Positions 15,746 to 23,910 of a stretch of DNA of 24,065 nucleotides are shown here, one piece after another. Each line of letters opens with the position of its first letter. Position 1 is the stretch's first letter. Both the position numbers and the translations under genes were made by a program. The notes under the pieces were generated by a model that had not been told where the DNA came from, searched no databases, and saw only the letters and a program-made list of their open reading frames with translations. The stretch lies in assembly GCA_045588345.1 (NCBI GenBank), contig JAZNDZ010000012.1, forward strand, positions 1 through 24,065, given 5' to 3'. Source of the stretch: HGM04593 sp045588345. GTDB taxonomy: Bacteria > Bacteroidota > Bacteroidia > Bacteroidales > Bacteroidaceae.

Positions 15746-16217
15746 ACCGTTGCTGTTGCTCTTCATGGTTCTGCTTGTATCGTGCAGCGGAACGGTACTT
15801 CATGAGTTCAGGAGCATGGATAATAGAGTGTGGCACAGCAACGATACTCTTGATTTTGTGTACGGGCATGACGGGCCAGACTCTTACGTGGCATGTGTAG
15901 AGGCACGTGTTGCAGCGTCTTATCCCTATAAGAATCTCGTTGTACGTGTCGAGTGCCTTTCGACAAAAAGCGGTATACCTGTTGTTGTAGATACAGTATG
16001 CTGTGGACTTTACACCGATGACGGCCGCCGCAAAGGGGCTACAGTGGGAATCCTCTATCAGGTAAGCAGCGTTCCAATGTATGTTGATGCTGAGGGTTGT
16101 GATACTTTGCAGTTCCGCTTATCGCATATGATGGATACGGCAGATTTGTGCGGTGTGTCCGATGTCGGTATCAGGCTTTCTTCTTCTCGCGGTCTGCATC
16201 AATCCTCAGGAAGGTAA
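15726..16217 (+). CDS. gldH: GldH-like gliding motility lipoprotein
   Basis: A 163-aa lipoprotein: MLQRVNKPLLLLFMVLLVSC is a signal peptide with the lipidated Cys at position 20. The following VLHEFRSMDNRVWHSNDTLDF and the C-terminal DVGIRL fit the GldH family. GldH is one of the Gld lipoproteins needed for gliding in Flavobacterium, but homologues are common in non-gliding Bacteroidetes, where the role is unclear. ATG 15726 is chosen because it gives a normal signal peptide; ATG 15699 would add nine residues. The start overlaps ricT by 20 nt. The stop lies 47 nt inside the opposing rodA, so the last dozen residues (SSSRGLHQSSGR) are encoded antisense to the rodA C-terminus. Length is normal for the family. 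Confidence 0.82.
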   Translation: MLQRVNKPLLLLFMVLLVSCSGTVLHEFRSMDNRVWHSNDTLDFVYGHDGPDSYVACVEARVAASYPYKNLVVRVECLSTKSGIPVVVDTVCCGLYTDDGRRKGATVGILYQVSSVPMYVDAEGCDTLQFRLSHMMDTADLCGVSDVGIRLSSSRGLHQSSGR

Positions 16218-17640
16218 ACAGCAATATCGAGAAGCCAAGGAACGAAGAGCCCCCGTAACTGAAGAATGGTAACGGTATTCCTATCACAGGCGTAATGCCA
16301 AGCACCATGCCGATGTTTATCGCAAAATGGAAGAAGAATATCGAGGCGAGCGAGTAGCCGAAGACGCGCCCGAACCTGTCATCTTGCCGTTCGGCAAGTA
16401 CCATAAGCCTCAGAATGAATACCACAAACACTATCATTACAAATGAGGCCCCAATGAATCCCTGCTCCTCGCCGATTGTGCAGAATATGAAATCTGTGTC
16501 CTGTTCGGGAACATAATCAAGTTTTGTCTGTGTGCCATTCAGGAATCCTTTGCCGGTGAGTCCGCCCGAACCTATCGCAATCTTTGATTGGTGTACGTTG
16601 TATCCGGCACCTGTAAGGTCCTCTTTCAGTCCCAATAGAACCTCTATGCGTACTTGCTGGTGCGGTTTAAGTACATTGTACATTACATAACTGCATGAGT
16701 GGTAGAATGCGACTGCACCTATTATGTACAGCGCTATCCAAAGGTTCTTCTGCTCCTTGCCCAGTCTTATCCTTATCAAAAGATATACAATGTCGAATGC
16801 CAGCAGAAGATACTGTACAATCATTATATTGAATTCAATGAGGTATATTGCTGTCCAGTACGATGCTAATGTAACTGCGGCATTTACTGTGAGCAAGGTA
16901 ATGAATGTTCTGTTATGCTTGCACCAGAATTTCACCATAGCAATGGAGAAAAACTGTATAAGGAGTGTTACTGCGTATGGTCCTATCGCAACCGGCAAGT
17001 CAACAAAATACTCGTTGCTGAACTTTATTCCGACTACAAAATAGACTACGGCACTCACTCCCATGAGCAGAAAAAGCCCGGTCATTCCTTCGCGGTAGAG
17101 TACAAGGAAAAGCGCAAGATACACAAGCGCACTGCCGGTCTCCCTCTGTCCTATAATTATTACCATAGGCAGCATTATCAGGCCAATGCATTTGGCAAGG
17201 TCGCTATTGTTGCTTATGTCGAACCCACGGCGGTTGATGAATGCTGCCAATGTAAGGGCTGTTGAGAACTTCATGAACTCGGCAGGCTGAATACTGAACG
17301 AACCTATTGATATCCAGGAGTGTGAGCCTTTGATGTCTTTTGCTATGAATATTGTTACAATACCAAGCAGCATTGTGGCTATGTATATTATCCATGAGAT
17401 ATTCAGGTATGTATGTTTCTTTATGCAAAGAAGCACAGCGCCTGCCAGAACAGATACTCCCATCCACATTGCCTGCCTGCCAGTACGAACATCGGGGTTG
17501 AGGAATTCGGTGTAGTCGGTCTCCACATAACTGTAACTGGCACCGCAAATTGCAAGCCACCCCATGAAGGCAAGGCCTGCATATAACAGCACTGTCCACC
17601 AGTCTATTCTGCCAAGTATGTTACCTTTCGTCTGTTCCAT
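16171..17640 (-). CDS. rodA: Rod shape-determining protein RodA (SEDS peptidoglycan polymerase)
   Basis: A 489-aa polytopic membrane glycosyltransferase that polymerises lipid II during cell elongation with PBP2. SEDS motifs are present: HSWISIGSFSIQPAEFMK (107-124), GQRETGSAL (164-172, where other lineages often have QPD.GT), GAGYNVHQSKIAIGSGG, GFLNGTQTKLDYVPEQDTDFIF with the likely catalytic Asp383, and GIPLPFFSYGGSS near the C-terminus. It is about 120 residues longer than E. coli RodA (370 aa). Most of the excess lies around residues 200-310, which look like additional hydrophobic helices. It overlaps mrdA by 20 nt upstream and ends in a 47-nt antisense overlap with gldH. Confidence 0.96.
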   Translation of the reverse strand: MEQTKGNILGRIDWWTVLLYAGLAFMGWLAICGASYSYVETDYTEFLNPDVRTGRQAMWMGVSVLAGAVLLCIKKHTYLNISWIIYIATMLLGIVTIFIAKDIKGSHSWISIGSFSIQPAEFMKFSTALTLAAFINRRGFDISNNSDLAKCIGLIMLPMVIIIGQRETGSALVYLALFLVLYREGMTGLFLLMGVSAVVYFVVGIKFSNEYFVDLPVAIGPYAVTLLIQFFSIAMVKFWCKHNRTFITLLTVNAAVTLASYWTAIYLIEFNIMIVQYLLLAFDIVYLLIRIRLGKEQKNLWIALYIIGAVAFYHSCSYVMYNVLKPHQQVRIEVLLGLKEDLTGAGYNVHQSKIAIGSGGLTGKGFLNGTQTKLDYVPEQDTDFIFCTIGEEQGFIGASFVMIVFVVFILRLMVLAERQDDRFGRVFGYSLASIFFFHFAINIGMVLGITPVIGIPLPFFSYGGSSFLGFSILLFTFLRIDADREKKKA

Positions 17641-19468
17641 AGTAGATTGTCCTGTTTCTTATTTTATCGGCTTTCTCCTTGCTCTCCTCCGACAGTTCCC
17701 CGTTCAGGTACTTCTCCATAAGAAGCGCGCCTATAGGTACTCCGAATTCTGCACCGAATCCTCCATTCTCCACGTAGACGGCAATGGCAATCTTCGGGTT
17801 GTCCATTGGTGCAAACCCCATGAATACCGAGTGGTCCTTTCCTCTGTTCTCGGCAGTTCCTGTCTTCCCGCACACATTGAGTCCGGGAATGTCCGCGGCG
17901 CGGCAGGTTCCGCCTGTAACGGCAAGGCGCATCCCCTTTATTACCTCTTCATAGTTTCTTGGGCTGACCATTGTCTTCTTGAATGTACGGTATGTGCTGT
18001 CAATCTCTTCACCCTCAATGCTCTTCACAAGGTGTGGGGTAATGTACGTTCCCCTATTGGCTATTGTGGCTCCAAGATTTGCTATCTGCAAAGGTGTAAG
18101 TGTAACCTCACCCTGCCCGATTGAGATGCTTATGACCGTTACTGCGCGCCAATAGTTTCCATAATGCCTTGTATAATACTCGGCATTAGGTATCATGCCT
18201 CTTGCTTCACCGGGCAGGTCTACTCCCAACCTGTAGCCGAACCCCATTGATACCATGTAGTCGCGCCATGTGTTCATGGCCTCTTTTTTGCCTTCCTTGT
18301 ACTTGCCCGATGCGAACATGCGGTGAAGTCCCCAACAGAAATATGCATTGCAGGATGTTGCAATAGCCGGCTTCAGCGGTATGGGTGATGAATGTGCGTG
18401 ACAGCCTAGTTTGAACTTGTTGAACACGAATCCTCCAGTGCAGGGGAAACTGGTCTCCGGAGTTATTATACCTTCTTCCAGGAATGTAAGTGCTTGAGAT
18501 GTCTTGAATGTGGACCCTGGCGGGTATGTTCCCATTACAGCGCGGTTCATCAGCGGTTTGCGCTTGTCTTTGGAGAGTTCCTTATGGTTTTTGCCGCGTT
18601 GGCGGCCGGTGAGCAAAGAGGGGTCGTAGGAGGGTGCCGATACCATACAGAGTATTTCACCTGTTGCAGGTTCAATGGCTACAATACTGCCAATTTTGTT
18701 CTCCATGAGTTGCTCGCCAAGTTTCTGAAGTTCTATATCAAGGCCAAGTGTCAGGTCCTTGCCCCTTATGGCTGGCTTGTCAAAGTCTCCGTTGCTGTGG
18801 CTGCCCTGAATGCGTCCGTGTGCATCGCGCAACAGCACTTCTGTTCCTTTCTCACCTCTCAGGGCTTTTTCGTATGATGCTTCAAGCCCTTGTGTGCCTA
18901 TGTAATCGCCACGGCCATAATAGGGGTCCTTCTCTATCCTGGAACGTGAAACCTCGCCGATGTCACCAAGCAGTACGCCTGCCACATCGTATGTGTATTG
19001 TCTTATGGAGCGTTTTCTAAGGTAGAATCCCGGGAAACGGAACATGTTCTCTTGGAATCTTGCAAAATCCTCACCCGAAAGTTGTGTGATAAAGTCCTGC
19101 TCGGTGTAGGTAGAGTAACCGGGGTTCAGCCGTCTGTTCTTTACACGCTCCATTCTTTCGTCAAACTCCTTGCGGGAAATGTCAAGGGCTCTGCAAAGTT
19201 CGGCAGTGTCTACATTCTTTGCTTCGCGCGGTATGAATGTTATGTCGTATGAGGGTTGGTTGTAGACAAGCAGTTTGCCGTTGCGGTCATACATGTGCCC
19301 ACGCGCAGGATACACAGTCTTTGTGTAGTATGCGTTGCTCTCGGCAAGTGTCTTGTAGTCTTCGTTGCTGAGCTGTATGTTGAACAGGCGTGCGATGTAT
19401 GTGGCAAGAACAAGAATTACTACTCCAGCCAGAATGAACTTGCGGCTTTCAAGGTTGTGGTTCTTCAT
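17621..19468 (-). CDS. mrdA: Penicillin-binding protein 2 (elongation-specific transpeptidase)
   Basis: A 615-aa class B PBP that cross-links peptidoglycan in the elongasome as partner of RodA. A single N-terminal membrane helix (about 11-30) anchors it, followed by the PBP dimerisation domain (PARGHMYDRNGKLL at 54-67). The transpeptidase motifs are STFK (S319 nucleophile, K322), SCN (372-374) and KTGTAE (535-540). The length is close to E. coli PBP2 (633 aa). It starts 1 nt after the mreD stop and overlaps rodA by 20 nt, so translation of mreD, mrdA and rodA is tightly coupled. Nothing suggests an altered active site. Confidence 0.97.
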   Translation of the reverse strand: MKNHNLESRKFILAGVVILVLATYIARLFNIQLSNEDYKTLAESNAYYTKTVYPARGHMYDRNGKLLVYNQPSYDITFIPREAKNVDTAELCRALDISRKEFDERMERVKNRRLNPGYSTYTEQDFITQLSGEDFARFQENMFRFPGFYLRKRSIRQYTYDVAGVLLGDIGEVSRSRIEKDPYYGRGDYIGTQGLEASYEKALRGEKGTEVLLRDAHGRIQGSHSNGDFDKPAIRGKDLTLGLDIELQKLGEQLMENKIGSIVAIEPATGEILCMVSAPSYDPSLLTGRQRGKNHKELSKDKRKPLMNRAVMGTYPPGSTFKTSQALTFLEEGIITPETSFPCTGGFVFNKFKLGCHAHSSPIPLKPAIATSCNAYFCWGLHRMFASGKYKEGKKEAMNTWRDYMVSMGFGYRLGVDLPGEARGMIPNAEYYTRHYGNYWRAVTVISISIGQGEVTLTPLQIANLGATIANRGTYITPHLVKSIEGEEIDSTYRTFKKTMVSPRNYEEVIKGMRLAVTGGTCRAADIPGLNVCGKTGTAENRGKDHSVFMGFAPMDNPKIAIAVYVENGGFGAEFGVPIGALLMEKYLNGELSEESKEKADKIRNRTIYYGTDER

Positions 19469-19469
19469 C

Positions 19470-19976
19470 TTATTGCTTGCGGAAAGAGAAACATTCGGTT
19501 ACTACGACAAATAGCATGGTCAGCAGTGTGCTGCTTGCTACGGCTGTCAGTAATGGAACAATGTGGCTCATCGTAAACAGTTCTGCAAGGAACAGGACAC
19601 AATAGAACAGCACAATGCACATGAGTGAATATACAAGATAACCTCCCCATTTGATGCTCTTTACGCCGGGTACAAAATCATCGGGCAATCCCTTGTGTGT
19701 GAATGTAGCAAGGAACATGTTGCGTGCGAAACTCATGGCTGTTGCGGCTAAAGCATTTATTCCCGGGGTGTCGGCGAATATATCAACGGTCAAGCCGAAC
19801 AGGAACCCCCATATAAGCAAGGCATTTACGGAGGTATGGCGTGGCAACTTGATGATGAAGATGAGATATATGCATGCTGTTGCGTAGCCGAACAGATGTA
19901 TGTGGCTGAATATGAGTACCTGAGCAAGTGCTATGAGTACAAAATTGCGTATGTTTATCAACGTATTGCGTGTCAT
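19470..19976 (-). CDS. mreD: Rod shape-determining protein MreD
   Basis: A 168-aa inner-membrane protein with about five hydrophobic helices (for instance NFVLIALAQVLIF and LLIWGFLFGLTVDIFAD). GxxxDxF-like GLTVDIF is the most conserved MreD feature. It links MreC and the PG synthases to MreB filaments; its exact molecular role is not known in any bacterium. Sequence conservation in MreD is low, so the assignment leans on topology and position between mreC and mrdA. The start overlaps the mreC stop by 4 nt (ATGA), and mrdA follows after 1 nt. Confidence 0.9.
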   Translation of the reverse strand: MTRNTLINIRNFVLIALAQVLIFSHIHLFGYATACIYLIFIIKLPRHTSVNALLIWGFLFGLTVDIFADTPGINALAATAMSFARNMFLATFTHKGLPDDFVPGVKSIKWGGYLVYSLMCIVLFYCVLFLAELFTMSHIVPLLTAVASSTLLTMLFVVVTECFSFRKQ

Positions 19977-20824
19977 TCCTCCTTGCTTGTCTTTTGCTCC
20001 AGTTCTATCTGTTCTTGTTTCTTGTTGCTTCCTACTATGTACAGGTTGTCGATGCTTGAGAAGTCAACGAACAGTTTTACTTTGGCACGGTAGAACATGC
20101 CGTCATCTGAATCTTCAAGGCCAAGAATCTCTCCTACGGGTATTCCGGCTGGGAATATCGACGAGAAACCGCTGGTCATTACGGTGTCACCTTTCTCAAA
20201 CAGTTCGTAGCGGGGCAGGTCAATAAGATATGAGTGCTGAAGGTCGTCGCCGTTCCATTTGAGAGTGCAGAAGTTGTTGCTGTCGGCAACGCGGCAACTA
20301 AGCATGCTCTTGCTGTTGAGCAGTGGCATTACTATGGAGAAGTTCTCGGATGTTTGGTATATGATGCCTACTACACCCTGTTCGTTGAATACTCCCATCT
20401 CGGTGGTAATGCCGTTGCCGGAACCTTTGTCTATTGTCACAAAGTTGTCGACCTTGTTCAAGGAGTTGTTGACAACCCTGGCTGTCTCAAACGTAAAGCC
20501 TTCGCTACATTCTGCTGCAAAACGGTTGTCTGCAAGCGACGCACTGTCCTTGAATGCCGCAAGTTCGTTCCTGAGCGCGTTTATCTCTTCCAATAGTGAG
20601 CGGTTGTGCCCCAAAAGCGTTTCGTTTTCGTTTTTGAGGCCAAAATAGCCGTCAATGTCTGTTAGAAGCGAGTACACATTGCCGGCAACACTGTTGGCCG
20701 ACGTGAAGAACACTGCATTCTGATAGTTGTTGAAACAGAGTATAAGTACAATACTGATTCCTTCCAACAATATGAAAAGGAACCAGTGATTGTACTTTAT
20801 TAACAGACTGAGTATTGGCTGCAC
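19973..20824 (-). CDS. mreC: Rod shape-determining protein MreC
   Basis: A 283-aa bitopic protein. After a short cytoplasmic N-terminus, one membrane helix (about 14-32) is followed by a coiled coil (about 62-95, NENETLLGHNRSLLEEINAL) and the periplasmic beta domain. In the beta domain, VDNFVTIDKGSGNGI, GVVGIIYQTSENFSIVMPLL and GDTVMTSGFSSIFPAGIPVG are typical of the family. It activates PBP2/RodA from the periplasmic side. The acidic/Gln-rich tail (KKQEQIELEQKTSKEE) is common in Bacteroidetes MreC. It lies 33 nt downstream of mreB and overlaps mreD by 4 nt. Confidence 0.95.
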   Translation of the reverse strand: MQPILSLLIKYNHWFLFILLEGISIVLILCFNNYQNAVFFTSANSVAGNVYSLLTDIDGYFGLKNENETLLGHNRSLLEEINALRNELAAFKDSASLADNRFAAECSEGFTFETARVVNNSLNKVDNFVTIDKGSGNGITTEMGVFNEQGVVGIIYQTSENFSIVMPLLNSKSMLSCRVADSNNFCTLKWNGDDLQHSYLIDLPRYELFEKGDTVMTSGFSSIFPAGIPVGEILGLEDSDDGMFYRAKVKLFVDFSSIDNLYIVGSNKKQEQIELEQKTSKEE

Positions 20825-20857
20825 TTTCTCTGTCTTATGCTGTTTGTAATGCCTTGT

Positions 20858-21874
20858 TTATCTCATGAGGAACGGGTAGGTGAGGTCGTTGAGTGCAAGC
20901 GCTGTACCTTTTGCCACACAGTAGAGCGGGTTCTCAGCAATGTGGAAAGGTATGTTTATCTTGTTGGACAAACGCTTGTCAAGACCACGCAGCAATGCAC
21001 CGCCACCAGCAAGGTAAATGCCATTGTGCACGATGTCAGCATAGAGTTCAGGCGGGGTATGCTCCAATGCGCTGATGATTGCATTCTCAATCTTTATGAT
21101 AGATTTGTCGATGCAGTGCGCAATCTCCTGATAGCATACCGGAACCTCAATGGGCATGGCTGTTATACGGTTAGGACCATGGACAATGTAATCCTGTGGT
21201 GCCTCGTCACCCAGGTCGGTAAGCGCCGAACCCACGTGAATTTTTATGCGTTCTGCCATGCGCTCGCTGACACGCACGTTGTGCTGACGGCTCATGTAGT
21301 CCTGAATGTCGGCTGTGAAATCGTCACCCGCTGTGCGCAGCGAACCGTTTGATACAATACCGCCCAATGAAATAACGGCAATCTCGGTAGACCCGCCACC
21401 TATGTCGACAACCATGTTGCCCTCAGGCGCTGTAACGTCAAGACCGATACCCAATGCCGATGCCATTGGCTCGTATATGAGGTAAACGTCGCGGCCGCCG
21501 GCATGCTCGGCAGAGTCGCGTACGGCACGCAGTTCAACTTCGGTAGAGCCGTAAGGCACACCGATTACCATGCGCAACGAAGGTGTGAAGAGTTTGCTGC
21601 CCATGTTTACCTTGTCAATGAAACCGCGCATCATCATCTCGCAGGCATAGAAGTCTGCGATGACACCGTCCCTCAAAGGACGTATTGTCTGTATATTGGG
21701 GTTGGTCTTCTCGTGCATCTGTTTTGCCTTTTCACCAACCGCAATCATCTTCTTTTGTCCGTCAATGGCTACTACTGAAGGCTCGTCAACGACAATCTTT
21801 CCATTGTACGAAACAATGGTATTCGCTGTACCGAGGTCAATAGCGACATCTCTTGTGAATGAAAATAGACCCAT
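20858..21874 (-). CDS. mreB: Rod shape-determining protein MreB (actin homologue)
   Basis: A 338-aa cytoplasmic actin-like ATPase that forms membrane-bound filaments and directs elongasome movement. The phosphate-1 loop is AIDLGTANT (11-19), phosphate-2 is VVDIGGGSTEIA, and the adenosine-binding GGGALLRGLDKRL lies near the C-terminus. An N-terminal MGLFSF amphipathic start suits membrane attachment. Length matches the family (E. coli 347 aa). It begins 24 nt after the purH stop with no promoter-like motif between, so it is probably transcribed from the purH promoter. Confidence 0.97.
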   Translation of the reverse strand: MGLFSFTRDVAIDLGTANTIVSYNGKIVVDEPSVVAIDGQKKMIAVGEKAKQMHEKTNPNIQTIRPLRDGVIADFYACEMMMRGFIDKVNMGSKLFTPSLRMVIGVPYGSTEVELRAVRDSAEHAGGRDVYLIYEPMASALGIGLDVTAPEGNMVVDIGGGSTEIAVISLGGIVSNGSLRTAGDDFTADIQDYMSRQHNVRVSERMAERIKIHVGSALTDLGDEAPQDYIVHGPNRITAMPIEVPVCYQEIAHCIDKSIIKIENAIISALEHTPPELYADIVHNGIYLAGGGALLRGLDKRLSNKINIPFHIAENPLYCVAKGTALALNDLTYPFLMR

Positions 21875-21898
21875 TCTGTTGTTCTGTTTAAAGTTTGG

Positions 21899-23422
21899 TT
21901 AATGTTTAAAATGACGGAATCCTGTGATGACCATTGCCACGCCGTTTGCGTCACAATAATCGACAGATTCCTTGTCCCTGATTGAACCGCCGGGGTGTAC
22001 CACTGCGGTCACGCCGGCTTTGTGAGCAATCTCAACGCAATCGGGGAACGGGAAGAATGCATCGCTTGCCATAACACTTCCCTCAAGAGAGAAACCGAAG
22101 TTGCCGGCCTTCTCAATAGCATGTTTCAGCGAGTCTACGCGTGATGTCTGGCCCACACCGCTTGCAATGAGTTGCTTGCCCTTTGCAAGTACAATAGCAT
22201 TGCTCTTGCTGTGCTTTACAATTTTGTTTGCAAAGAGCATGTCCTCAATTTCGTTCTCCTTCGGTGCAACCTTTGAAACAACCTGAAGGTCGGCTGCAAC
22301 CTCAACCTTGCTGTCGCGGTCCTGCACAAGCACGCCGTTGAGCACGCTGCGGAATGTCTTTTCAGGCATTGCAGTCAGTTTCTGTATAAGGATTATTCGG
22401 TTTTTCTTCTGCTTGAGCACCTCAAGGGCATCGGCATCATAACTCGGCGCAATGATTACCTCGAAGAAAATCTCGTTGACCTTCTCGGCTGTAGCCTTGT
22501 CTACATTGGCATTTGCAATGAGCACGCCGCCGAAAGCCGATACGGGGTCACCTGCAAGCGCAGCATCCCATGCTTCGGCCAATGTGGGGCGTGAAGCAAG
22601 GCCGCAAGCGTTGTTATGCTTGAGAATAGCGAATGTCGTTTCGCCTGCAAAATCGTTGATGAGTTCAACTGCTGCATTTATGTCAAGCAGATTGTTGTAC
22701 GAAATCTCCTTGCCGTGAATCTGCTCCAGCATGTCGTTGAAGTTGCCGTAGAAAGCACCCTTTTGATGTGGGTTCTCGCCGTAACGCAATGACATTGGCG
22801 TGTCGTTTGTCTGGCGGAACGCGCTCTGGTCGTCCTTGTCGAACCAGTTGAAGATAGCAGAGTCGTAAGCAGACGAAACTGCAAAAGCCTCGCGTGCGAA
22901 GAAACGGCGTTCCTCAAGTGTTGTTTCTGCACCCTTGCTCTTGAGAATCTCATGAAGCGGGGCATACTGTGCCTTGCTTGCAACGATTACAACATCGTTG
23001 AAGTTCTTTGCAGCACCGCGGATAAGCGAGATGCCGCCTATGTCAATCTTTTCGATTATATCAGCATCGCATGCACCCGAAGCAACAGTCTGCTCAAAGG
23101 GGTAGAGGTCGACAATCACAAGGTCAATCTCAGGGATTTCATACTGTGCCATCTGCTGCTGGTCCTTTTCCAGTTCCCTACGGCCAAGAATGCCGCCGAA
23201 CACTTTGGGGTGCAGTGTCTTTACACGGCCACCCAGGATTGAGGGGTAGCCTGTGAGGCTCTCCACTGCAGTACAGGGAATACCGAGCGACTCAATGAAC
23301 TGCTGTGTGCCACCTGTTGAAATGAGTTGCACGCCATTTGCATGGAGCATCTTTACAATCTCGTCAAGCCCGTCTTTATGGAAAACGGAAACCAATGCCG
23401 ATTTAATTCTTTTTGTAGACAT
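21899..23422 (-). CDS. purH: Bifunctional AICAR transformylase / IMP cyclohydrolase PurH
   Basis: A 507-aa cytoplasmic enzyme for the last two steps of IMP synthesis: formyl transfer from 10-formyl-THF to AICAR, then ring closure. The N-terminal cyclohydrolase domain (about 1-200) carries STGGT, GGRVKTLHPKVFGGIL (64-79) and DLYPFE. The C-terminal transformylase domain has SLRYGENPHQ (211-220), the catalytic KHNNACG (268-274), DAFFPFPD, and VVHPGGSIRDKESVDYC. Both active sites are intact and the length is normal. It heads the purH-mreBCD-mrdA-rodA gene string. A 34-bp inverted repeat sits between its candidate promoter and ATG. Confidence 0.97.
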   Translation of the reverse strand: MSTKRIKSALVSVFHKDGLDEIVKMLHANGVQLISTGGTQQFIESLGIPCTAVESLTGYPSILGGRVKTLHPKVFGGILGRRELEKDQQQMAQYEIPEIDLVIVDLYPFEQTVASGACDADIIEKIDIGGISLIRGAAKNFNDVVIVASKAQYAPLHEILKSKGAETTLEERRFFAREAFAVSSAYDSAIFNWFDKDDQSAFRQTNDTPMSLRYGENPHQKGAFYGNFNDMLEQIHGKEISYNNLLDINAAVELINDFAGETTFAILKHNNACGLASRPTLAEAWDAALAGDPVSAFGGVLIANANVDKATAEKVNEIFFEVIIAPSYDADALEVLKQKKNRIILIQKLTAMPEKTFRSVLNGVLVQDRDSKVEVAADLQVVSKVAPKENEIEDMLFANKIVKHSKSNAIVLAKGKQLIASGVGQTSRVDSLKHAIEKAGNFGFSLEGSVMASDAFFPFPDCVEIAHKAGVTAVVHPGGSIRDKESVDYCDANGVAMVITGFRHFKH

Positions 23423-23470
23423 GTCTGTTATCTGTTTTTATTGTTTATGCGTTGTATATAAATAAGTTAA

Positions 23471-23504
23471 GCGAGAAAACAGAGCATACGCTCTATTTTC
23501 TCGC
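23471..23504. promoter_or_regulatory. 34-bp inverted repeat at the purH transcription start
   Basis: GCGAGAAAACAGAGC (23471-23485), loop ATAC, then GCTCTATTTTCTCGC (23490-23504): 14 of 15 positions pair, with one C-A mismatch. It begins at the last base of the candidate -7 box and covers the probable start site, so it is placed as an operator or as a hairpin at the mRNA 5' end. It lacks a following U-run, so it is not a classic terminator. Confidence 0.6.
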
Positions 23505-23535
23505 GAAGTTAGTTTTTTTTGCACAATTCTGCAAT
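23504..23535 (-). promoter_or_regulatory. Candidate purH promoter
   Basis: On the minus strand ATTG (23535-23532), 20 nt, then TAACTTCG (23511-23504) fit the Bacteroidetes promoter with one mismatch in each box. Start near 23498-23501, leader of about 75 nt. A second inverted repeat (TTTTTGCA 23516-23523 / TGCAAAAA 23535-23542) lies across the spacer. Confidence 0.45.
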
Positions 23536-23633
23536 GCAAAAACCGTTTATTTATCAACAGTCCTGCATTATTTGAATGTGCGTTACAGGAGTGGTTTCAT
23601 GCAGCAATCTGTGCATGTATGTCATTTCTGTTG

Positions 23634-23744
23634 TCAATTGAAGAATGCATTGCACTGCTGCCTGGCAACATCGATATCTTCTGTATTGAGTTTTACTTCA
23701 TATTCACCTCCTGGTGTTTTTCTGTATTCGATATTCTTCTTCAT
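23634..23744 (-). CDS. Small ORF, 36 aa, second of an overlapping pair
   Basis: ATG at 23744 to TGA at 23634 encodes a hydrophilic, acidic peptide beginning MKKNIEYRKTPGGEYEVKLN and ending CNAFFN. I do not recognise it. Its start overlaps the stop of the preceding 26-aa ORF by ATGA, as in coupled genes. Its composition looks protein-like, but at this length chance cannot be excluded. An alternative is that both ORFs are one secreted-protein gene split by a frameshift. Confidence 0.4.
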   Translation of the reverse strand: MKKNIEYRKTPGGEYEVKLNTEDIDVARQQCNAFFN

Positions 23745-23821
23745 ACTTGATATGATAAAGTTTGCGAGCCAACAAGGATAAGAAACATAAACAGGAGATG
23801 ATAAATTCTTAAATGTTTCAT
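23741..23821 (-). CDS. Small ORF, 26 aa, signal-peptide- or membrane-peptide-like
   Basis: ATG at 23821 to TGA at 23741 encodes MKHLRIYHLLFMFLILVGSQ followed by TLSYQV: a basic N-terminus, a hydrophobic core and a polar end. It could be a tiny membrane protein, a secreted leader, or the signal peptide of a frameshifted gene. A -7 box (TACTTTTG, 23861-23854) lies at a suitable distance upstream, leaving a leader of about 26 nt, and a 4-nt ATGA overlap joins it to the 36-aa ORF. Confidence 0.42.
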   Translation of the reverse strand: MKHLRIYHLLFMFLILVGSQTLSYQV

Positions 23822-23853
23822 AGTATTTTGTGTTAAATAATACGTATGTGTGG

Positions 23854-23861
23854 CAAAAGTA
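23854..23861 (-). promoter_or_regulatory. Candidate -7 box of the small-ORF pair
   Basis: Minus-strand TACTTTTG matches TAnnTTTG fully and lies 32 nt before the ATG of the 26-aa ORF. No clear TTTG -33 box is seen at 19-21 nt upstream, so support is partial. Confidence 0.42.
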
Positions 23862-23910
23862 ATAAATACAGCCCCGAAATTGCCCCGTGTTAAAATATGT
23901 TAAACACGCT

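Noticed and set aside
23554..23625. Third tiny ORF (23 aa, minus strand) after the 36-aa ORF
   Set aside because: Too short and of unconvincing composition; only its position after the coupled pair suggests coding.
23452..23781. Plus-strand open frame of about 109 codons upstream of purH
   Set aside because: Runs through the purH promoter palindrome and opposite the small ORFs, with no recognisable protein features.
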